Source of the DNA: Aestuariibaculum sp. M13 | GTDB taxonomy: Bacteria; Bacteroidota; Bacteroidia; Flavobacteriales; Flavobacteriaceae | Assembly (NCBI RefSeq): GCF_024723255.1 | Contig: NZ_JANIAC010000005.1 | Coordinates: 1-64,000 of the forward strand | Direction: 5' to 3' | DNA: 64,000 nt | Shown: one piece after another, positions 58,008 to 64,000 of the stretch | Layout of the letters: the number at the start of each line of letters is the position of its first letter | How positions within the stretch are numbered: position 1 is the first letter of the stretch | Translations under genes and position numbers: made by a program | Notes under the pieces: model-generated | Told to the model about the DNA's origin: nothing | Seen by the model: only the letters and a program-made list of their open reading frames with translations | Database searches by the model: none

Positions 58008-59015
58008 TTAACAGAAGAAAAAATAATCGGTCATAGGGAACATACTCTGATTTTCGAAATAAGTCTTAATCTTAATTTGCGCTTTTGGGTTGGCTACAGT
58101 AACAATGCTTTGCGACTGCTTAATGGTTTCCAAGTGTGTAAAGGGTTTCATTTCCTGCTTATAAATATGTTTCCCAATTTTTTTGGGGTTGTCGCAAATC
58201 CATTCAAAAGGAATGTTATTTTTAATAAGTGTTTTGGCAATAGTTTTTCCTTTCCACCCGGCACCCCAAACTACAAGTGGTCTGGTATTGTCGTAATCTA
58301 ACTCCAGGAAATAATGCATTTTTATGTCTAAAAAGGTATTCTCGGCATAATTATCATGTGTTCTGGAAGTCCGGGTTTGATAATCGCGCCAGTAATGCAG
58401 GAGTTTATCGCATGGAATAATTTTGTAGTTGTGCTTGTAAAATCGGAAAGTTAAATCGTAATCTTCGGGGTATCTGTTTGGGGTAAACCCGTCACAGTTT
58501 ATAAAATCCTCCCTATGAATCATCCAGCAAGGTGAAGGAATCACACATTCTTTATAAATTTCAGAGTAATTATCTCCGGTTTTGGTTAATCCGTTAAGCC
58601 ACGCTTCATATTTATTATACCCGTCGCTAATGCCTTCTTTAGAAAAATAATTAACCAAACCTGTAGCAACGTGCTGTTTACCGTGTTTTAAAAGATTGTT
58701 TAGTAACACCTCAAGTTTGTTTTTCGGCATAATATCATCACTATCCATGCGTGTGATATAGTCACCAGAACTTTCATTAAAACCTAACCGTAGTGCATCA
58801 ATAATACCACTGCCATCATTTTTAAAGAGTTTAATTCTCGTGTCCTTTTTGGCGAACGATTTTACCAGATTATAACTATCATCGGTAGAAGAATCATCTA
58901 TAATTAACAATTCCCAGTTAGTATAACTCTGATTTATTATAGATTCAATGCAGTTTGTAAGGTATTGTTCTGTATTTTTGAAAGGCGTTAATATACTTAT
59001 CAGTGGATTATGCAT
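58008..59015 (-). CDS. Glycosyltransferase family 2 with C-terminal nucleotide-binding-like domain
   Basis: The 335-residue protein has an N-terminal GT-A domain (LISILTPFKNTEQYL, LIIDDSSTDDS, TRMDSDDIMPKNKLEV and RYPEDYDLTFRFYKH). A C-terminal segment (about 248-335) opens with PLVVWGAGWKGKTIAKTL and continues KNNIPFEWICDNPKKIGK. That reads as a Rossmann-like half, similar to the N-terminal parts of PglD-type proteins. The fusion could link sugar transfer with recognition of a nucleotide or sugar derivative; the target is unknown. It stands alone between the BatA gene and the divergent peptidase. Confidence 0.85.
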   Translation of the reverse strand: MHNPLISILTPFKNTEQYLTNCIESIINQSYTNWELLIIDDSSTDDSYNLVKSFAKKDTRIKLFKNDGSGIIDALRLGFNESSGDYITRMDSDDIMPKNKLEVLLNNLLKHGKQHVATGLVNYFSKEGISDGYNKYEAWLNGLTKTGDNYSEIYKECVIPSPCWMIHREDFINCDGFTPNRYPEDYDLTFRFYKHNYKIIPCDKLLHYWRDYQTRTSRTHDNYAENTFLDIKMHYFLELDYDNTRPLVVWGAGWKGKTIAKTLIKNNIPFEWICDNPKKIGKHIYKQEMKPFTHLETIKQSQSIVTVANPKAQIKIKTYFENQSMFPMTDYFFFC

Positions 59016-59122
59016 TTGGCGAATATACGTAAATCATCATTTTAACAAAACCTTATGAGCCGATTGTGTAACAGAAATAGTAATTTGGACGTCACTTATA
59101 AGAATTAAATAAAATCAACTTA

Positions 59123-61015
59123 ATGAATACAAAACCTATAACCGCCTTATTAGCGGGTATTTTGATGGCAAGTTGTAGCACATCAAAAAATTCAAGTAAC
59201 GATTTAGCTATAAACACCCCAATTGAATCATTCATCAATTTATCTCACGTGGTTAACGATAAAGCGCCGGTAACTATAAATCCGGGACGTTTTACAACGC
59301 AAACCGTAACCTACAGATTACCAAGAGTCGTTCAAGGAACCTATTCTGTGAGTAACTTCGGAAAATATGTAGACGATTTTAAAGCCTTCGATTATGATGG
59401 CAACGAAATGCCTGTTGTAAAAACAGATATGAATACCTGGACCATTGATAATGCAAAGAAGTTAGATAAAATTACGTATTTAGTTAATGATACTTTCGAT
59501 ATTGAGGAAGTAGGAGGAATAGGTGAAGAACAACCGTTTTCGCCAGCAGGAACCAACATTGAACAAACAAACGATGTATTGAATTTACACGGCTTTATAG
59601 GGTATTTCGATTCATTAAAGAATAATCAATACAAGTTAGATGTTACGGCTCCTTCTAACTTTACCAGAAGCTCAGCATTACCCGAAGTGTCTTCTAAAAC
59701 AAGTGAAGACGGACGCTTTGTAACAACAAGTTATTTTGCGACGCGTTATTTCGATATTACAGATAACCCGATGTTTTATGGGAATTTAAGTGTTGAAGAG
59801 TTTCAGGTTGGTGACATTAAAATCGTTTTAAGTGTATATTCACCAAACAAAATACATTCGGCTACATCTTTAAAAGATGCGATGTATAAAATGATGAAGG
59901 CGCAAAAGGCGTTTTTAAGAGATATTAATTCGACACCGCGTTATGATATTTTTCTGTATTTATCTGAAGGTTTAGCAGAGTCTCCAAAAGGTTATGGTGC
60001 TTTAGAACACCATACATCAACAGTCGTGGTTTTACCTGAAGCATCAAGCGAAGGGGAATTGGCTGAAAGCATGGTTGATGTGGTATCTCATGAGTTTTTT
60101 CATATTGTAACACCATTAAGTGTACATTCTGAAGATGTACATTATTTCGATTATAACAACCCAACATTTTCAAAACACCTGTGGATGTACGAAGGGGTAA
60201 CCGAGTATTTTGCAACTTTATTTCAGGTAAATCAAGGCTTGGTTAGTGAAGCTGATTTTTACAATAAAATCATGCAGAAAATTCAAGGCGCTAAGAATAT
60301 GGATGACGCAATGAGTTTCACAATAATGAGTGAAAACGTATTGAAAGCTCCTTATAAAGACCAGTATTTAAACGTGTATCAAAAAGGAGCCTTAATAGGT
60401 ATGTGTATTGATATTACGTTAAGAGAAGAAAGTAACGGCCAGCGTGGTATTTTATCGTTAATGAAGGAATTATCTAATAAATATGGAAAAAACAAGCCGT
60501 TTGAAGATGATAAGTTGATTGATGAGATTGTGGCTATGACGTACCCGTCGTTACGTTCATTTTTCGATACCCATGTTATTGGAGATACACCAATTAACTA
60601 CAACGAATATTTTAATAAAGTTGGTTTGGAAATCGGAGAAGGCCAAATTGAAACGAACTATGTATTTAATGGAGGTTCTTTAATTTTTGCAGCCGATCCA
60701 CAAGCGGGAAAAATATTTTTCAGTGAAGCCGTAACAGAAAACAGTTTCTGGAATGATAATGGTGTACAACCTGGAGATGTGCTTAAAGCAGTAAACGGTA
60801 CAGAAATGACCATGCAAAATGCCAATCAGTTATTACAACTAATGTTTGGATGGAATCCAGGAGAAGACATTGAAGTAACTTTAGAAAGAAATGGTGAAGA
60901 TGTTGAAGTTAAAACTACAACAACACAATCGTATACCTTTGGAGAAGGTATTATAGAAAAGCCAGATGCTACAGAGGCACAGAAGAAACTTCGTGAAGCC
61001 TGGTTAAAAGGTTAA
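59123..61015 (+). CDS. M61-family metallopeptidase with PDZ domain, lipoprotein
   Basis: The 630-residue protein has a lipoprotein signal (lipobox LMASC, Cys about 18). It has the zinc site HEFFH (His323, Glu324, His327) with Glu357 in YEGVTEYFA as third ligand, and the N-terminal beta-domain typical of glycyl aminopeptidases. A C-terminal PDZ domain lies about 525-605 (QPGDVLKAVNGTEMTMQNA). It is exported and likely degrades peptides with Gly or Ala at the N-terminus. A terminator follows. Confidence 0.93.
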   Translation: MNTKPITALLAGILMASCSTSKNSSNDLAINTPIESFINLSHVVNDKAPVTINPGRFTTQTVTYRLPRVVQGTYSVSNFGKYVDDFKAFDYDGNEMPVVKTDMNTWTIDNAKKLDKITYLVNDTFDIEEVGGIGEEQPFSPAGTNIEQTNDVLNLHGFIGYFDSLKNNQYKLDVTAPSNFTRSSALPEVSSKTSEDGRFVTTSYFATRYFDITDNPMFYGNLSVEEFQVGDIKIVLSVYSPNKIHSATSLKDAMYKMMKAQKAFLRDINSTPRYDIFLYLSEGLAESPKGYGALEHHTSTVVVLPEASSEGELAESMVDVVSHEFFHIVTPLSVHSEDVHYFDYNNPTFSKHLWMYEGVTEYFATLFQVNQGLVSEADFYNKIMQKIQGAKNMDDAMSFTIMSENVLKAPYKDQYLNVYQKGALIGMCIDITLREESNGQRGILSLMKELSNKYGKNKPFEDDKLIDEIVAMTYPSLRSFFDTHVIGDTPINYNEYFNKVGLEIGEGQIETNYVFNGGSLIFAADPQAGKIFFSEAVTENSFWNDNGVQPGDVLKAVNGTEMTMQNANQLLQLMFGWNPGEDIEVTLERNGEDVEVKTTTTQSYTFGEGIIEKPDATEAQKKLREAWLKG

Positions 61016-61034
61016 TCTTAAAAGTTAATGAATA

Positions 61035-61065
61035 AAAAAGCCTGATGAAATCGTCAGGCTTTTTC
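61035..61065. terminator. Bidirectional terminator after the M61 peptidase gene
   Basis: AAAAAGCCTGA (61035-61045) pairs with TCAGGCTTTTT (61054-61064). It separates the plus-strand peptidase from the minus-strand peroxidase that ends at 61070. Confidence 0.88.
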
Positions 61066-61069
61066 TATT

Positions 61070-62878
61070 TTATATGGATTCGCTATTTTCGTTTTCGTCT
61101 GTTAGACTCTTTAAAAATGCAATAATATCTTGAATTTCGGTAGAAGTTAGATTTAAAGCATCTGGAGGAAGTGTTTGGTTTTCTAAAGCAATGCCTAAGC
61201 CTGCACCGCCGCCTTTATTATAAAAGTTTAGAACTTCTTCTAAGCTCTTAAAAACACCGTTATGCATATACGGACCCGTTTTGGCAACATTTCTAACGGT
61301 TGTTGTCTTAAAAAAGTGTTTGCGCTCTGGTGTATGAAATAAATCAAATCTCCCTAAATCGCCATCTATTTCAGCATGAATAGAATCGTTCGTTTTTGGT
61401 ACACCAATCAATTCCATTTCGGTTTCTTTAAACGTGGTTGGTACCGTCCCGTTAAATAGTGGTGCAAAATGACAAGTCGCACATTTAGCTTTTCCGGTAA
61501 AGAGATTAAAACCGTTAATTTCTGAAATGTTTAAGCTGTTTTCTAAATCATTAATATTATTATCGAATTTAGAATTGAATGGCGCCAAACTGCGTATAAA
61601 GCTAGCTATGGCGTGCCTTATATAGTCTTGCTTAATAGAGTCATTAAAGGCTGTTTTAAAAGCTTCAATGTATTCAGGGTTGTGTTTTATGGCATTTTCA
61701 AATCCTTTTAAATCACTGTGAAACTCATTTTCATTGTTAATTACCGAAACGATTTGCCCCTCTAAACTTCCGGCACGATTATCATAGAAAAATCCTTTTT
61801 GTAATCCGGCATAAAGTAGAGTAGGACTGTTTCTGGTAACACCTTTTGAAATGGCTAAGCCATCGGTATATCCTTTTTCAGGAATGTGACACGTGGCACA
61901 ACTTATAGATTTAGACGCAGATAATTCCGTTTCAAAAAACAAGGTTTTACCTAATGCAACTTTAGCTGAAGTTAGACTGTCATTATAATCTGAAAAATGG
62001 TTGAGGTTGAATGTGTTTTTAGAGAATAATGAAGTAGCATCGTTATTTATAGCTTTTGTAAATGGGAATTTTACCTTCCAGTCGCTTACTGTTTTATTCC
62101 AAAGCTCCAGATTTTTATGCGTATTAGATTTAATGAAGGCATAACGATTAAAACTATTAAAGTCTCCTGTTAACTCGCTAATGGCTTTTTCAATCGCTTG
62201 ATGCCATGCCTTATAAAGTGTTTCGTCGTTAAATTCATCTTTATATATACTTAAATATGTTTCTAAAGCTGAATATGTGATTTGCCCTTCGGTAAGTGAT
62301 TGTTCTAAAACGGGAGAATCAAAACCTGTAATACCTGTTAAAGCGGTTCTTATTATCTGGTCTCTAATCATCCATAAAACATGATAAGGTTTTATGTAAT
62401 TAAAATTCAGATTTTTTTCAATAAGTTCTAACCTGATTTTTGTTTTTACAGCGTGATCTGCAATGGATTTAAAGTCTGGTGTTTCAGTAAAAATTTCTTC
62501 TTCTAAAACTTGAAAACCTGTTGGGTTATTAATTTTTATGTCGGTAGCATCCTCTTCTTCAACCTTTAAAATATTCGGCTGATTTAAAAACTTGTAATTT
62601 TCAGAATCAACAAAAGCCAATACGGGTTCGGCTTTTTTAAAATGAAATCTGGCATTTACATAATGCTTTTCGGAAGCTTTTATATTATCAGATTCCGATA
62701 GGCTGTCTAAATAGGCAATTGTTGATATAAGCTCATTTGAAAAAGCTTTTTGAAGTGTTTCGTTCTTGTTATTATCCCTGGCTAAATAAGCAGTTTTTTG
62801 TTCTTGTAAGCAGGAAGTGAATAACAGGGAAAAGAGGCCTATGAAAACATAAGCCTCTTTTTTAATTATAAATTTCAT
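61070..62878 (-). CDS. Di-haem cytochrome c peroxidase (MauG/CcpA type), lipoprotein
   Basis: The 602-residue protein has a lipoprotein signal (lipobox LFTSC). An N-terminal half of about 290 residues is mostly helical and of unclear family (imelysin-like is possible). The di-haem peroxidase domain follows, with CATCH at 327-331 (SISCATCHIPEKGYTDG) and at 466-470 (KAKCATCHFAP). It would reduce peroxide or oxidise a partner protein in the periplasm or at the cell surface. It lies 95 bases from the PhoX-like gene on the same strand and may belong to the same locus. Confidence 0.9.
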   Translation of the reverse strand: MKFIIKKEAYVFIGLFSLLFTSCLQEQKTAYLARDNNKNETLQKAFSNELISTIAYLDSLSESDNIKASEKHYVNARFHFKKAEPVLAFVDSENYKFLNQPNILKVEEEDATDIKINNPTGFQVLEEEIFTETPDFKSIADHAVKTKIRLELIEKNLNFNYIKPYHVLWMIRDQIIRTALTGITGFDSPVLEQSLTEGQITYSALETYLSIYKDEFNDETLYKAWHQAIEKAISELTGDFNSFNRYAFIKSNTHKNLELWNKTVSDWKVKFPFTKAINNDATSLFSKNTFNLNHFSDYNDSLTSAKVALGKTLFFETELSASKSISCATCHIPEKGYTDGLAISKGVTRNSPTLLYAGLQKGFFYDNRAGSLEGQIVSVINNENEFHSDLKGFENAIKHNPEYIEAFKTAFNDSIKQDYIRHAIASFIRSLAPFNSKFDNNINDLENSLNISEINGFNLFTGKAKCATCHFAPLFNGTVPTTFKETEMELIGVPKTNDSIHAEIDGDLGRFDLFHTPERKHFFKTTTVRNVAKTGPYMHNGVFKSLEEVLNFYNKGGGAGLGIALENQTLPPDALNLTSTEIQDIIAFLKSLTDENENSESI

Positions 62879-62973
62879 CTGTTTATTTTTATTGTTTTTA
62901 ATGTCAGATGGAATACGCCAATAATCATTTCGGTTGGTATCAACTTAATTGTTATGGCTCATTTCATAGGATA

Positions 62974-64000
62974 TTATCTCTTTAAGCCTTGAATTACGTA
63001 AAGCATACTACCTTCGTTTGAAGCAGGATTTGGATTTGCTAAAGGATCTGTAAAGTTAGCATCTGTCCAACCATGGTTTTGCGTGATTAATAAAAATGTT
63101 CTATCTACACCAACAGTCTCAGAAATATCAATCATACCTGTAATTTCCCAGTCGTTACTTGTAGAACCGTAACCAGCACCAGCAGCTAATTCCTGATCAC
63201 ATTCTAAAACGGTTTTTAGGTTTTTAGAAACAATATTATACTCGTATAATTGAGCAAAATGACTTTTTTCTGGAGTGTCAGGATATCCGTTTGGATCTTC
63301 CTGAATGTAAACGTAGTTTTCAGTAACAACTAAGTTGTCTGGACTATGGAATTCTTTAGCTTTTCCGTCTAAAATATCACCGTCTAAAACACAAGTAATA
63401 GTTCCAGATAACGGATTGTTTTCATCTAAAATAACGTGGTAAATTCTTCCGTAGAATGAACCTTTGTTTAGTAAAGCATCTTTTTTTCTACCAGTAACAG
63501 CAAAGAAAAATTCTCTGTTATTTTCAGATGAACCTTTTCTCCAGTCAATATCTTCAACTCTCGAAAAGCCCATAATACCTTTAGCTCTTGATTCAGTTTC
63601 TAACTCGTCTAAAGTTCTTTCGCTGTATTCTTCGAAAGTAATATCGTAAGATACACCTTCTTTCATATCCATTTCAAAGTTGACACCTTCAGTAAGCACT
63701 TTTAATCCATAAAGGTTTCCGTTTTCTAAATCGGCGTGATCACCAACATACATGGCTAATTGTCCAGAAGGGATGTTGTTATCACTTGTGTCATCTCCAA
63801 TTAAAACAACAGTTTTTCCAGGAAATGCATTTTTATGCATGGCTACAGCATTTTCGGTAGACCATTGTCCTAAAGCTGGTAATAAATTAGCAACCGATGC
63901 TTCGTTGGCATCTTTAAAAGGATCTGTAGCAAACACCCCTTTTGAAGCGCCTCCCCATTCTCCTCCAGAAAGGTATAAAGGACCAAATCCGTGTTCTTCA
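62974..64000 (-). CDS. PhoX-like phosphatase-family protein, 5' part beyond the window
   Basis: The frame stays open to the window end, so only the C-terminal 341 residues are visible; the first ones read HGFGPLYLSGGEWGGASKG. The gene continues beyond 64000, and the codon at 63936 (GTG) is therefore internal. The DUF839/PhoX-type propeller is supported by VVLIGDDTSDNNIPSGQLAMYVG, GFSRVEDIDWRKGS and FHSPDNLVVTENYVYIQEDPNG. PhoX enzymes are secreted, iron- and calcium-dependent alkaline phosphatases; many Bacteroidetes homologues are uncharacterised, so activity is not certain. It is followed by the di-haem peroxidase gene. Confidence 0.8.
   Translation of the reverse strand, partial: EEHGFGPLYLSGGEWGGASKGVFATDPFKDANEASVANLLPALGQWSTENAVAMHKNAFPGKTVVLIGDDTSDNNIPSGQLAMYVGDHADLENGNLYGLKVLTEGVNFEMDMKEGVSYDITFEEYSERTLDELETESRAKGIMGFSRVEDIDWRKGSSENNREFFFAVTGRKKDALLNKGSFYGRIYHVILDENNPLSGTITCVLDGDILDGKAKEFHSPDNLVVTENYVYIQEDPNGYPDTPEKSHFAQLYEYNIVSKNLKTVLECDQELAAGAGYGSTSNDWEITGMIDISETVGVDRTFLLITQNHGWTDANFTDPLANPNPASNEGSMLYVIQGLKR

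Overview
The window looks like a chromosomal segment of a marine-type member of the Flavobacteriaceae (Bacteroidetes). The base composition is AT-rich. Several families typical of that group are present: DUF4270, DUF4835, DUF4907, DUF6095 and DUF6913, a Bacteroidetes-type omega subunit, a hybrid two-component regulator and BatA-type proteins. Start regions lack Shine-Dalgarno sequences, and many promoters carry the Bacteroidetes -7 element TAnnTTTG. The genus cannot be fixed from the sequence alone.

Region by region. 1-330 is the tail of an rRNA operon (5S rRNA, tRNA-Lys), each followed by a strong terminator. 338-8009 holds a DUF4412-like secreted protein, a large hybrid sensor/regulator without an adjacent polysaccharide locus, a DinB-like protein and a murQ/DUF6095 pair. 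8140-12454 holds monomeric isocitrate dehydrogenase, an 850-base gene-free stretch with hairpins, and rplS and trmD. 12528-15818 is an envelope cluster (exported intradiol-dioxygenase-like lipoprotein, beta-barrel protein, DUF4270 lipoprotein). 16083-19357 is a four-gene signalling locus: Kelch lipoprotein, DUF4907, LytS-type kinase and LytTR regulator.

19418-24711 holds a coiled-coil membrane protein, a small lipoprotein bracketed by twin terminators, a long GAPDH, an HtrA protease and dapF. 24708-27973 is a cell-wall set (acetyltransferase, mltG, DUF2279, LysM/transglycosylase-like protein). 27982-36889 is housekeeping: methyltransferase, phosphatase, dnaA, thioesterase, IMPACT protein, HAD phosphatase, ribD, prmC and ligA. 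36971-40226 holds two tandem integral membrane proteins and a 5'-nucleotidase split into two genes. 40285-48632 runs almost entirely on the plus strand: DUF6913, dapA, a Kir-type channel, bamD, rpoZ, coaBC, DUF4835, recN and fabI. 48801-53701 holds a glycosyltransferase, YbbR-like protein, coaE and a kinase/regulator pair. 53758-59015 is a minus-strand block with an esterase, a small membrane protein, a dihydroorotase-like protein lacking its metal-binding histidines, a BatA protein and a glycosyltransferase. 59123-64000 holds an M61 peptidase, a di-haem peroxidase and a truncated PhoX-like protein.

Most of the window is ordinary core genome, and I see no prophage, CRISPR array, intact insertion sequence or recognisable defence island. 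The less explained signals are: two copies of a structured intergenic repeat whose end pairs covary (11683-11768 and 48718-48786); a possible operator and MITE-like element in front of the Kelch/LytTR locus; the hairpin-rich gene-free stretch at 10351-11144; the lipoprotein gene framed by two related terminators; the dihydroorotase pseudoenzyme; and a small coding remnant without a start codon at 2093-2329.
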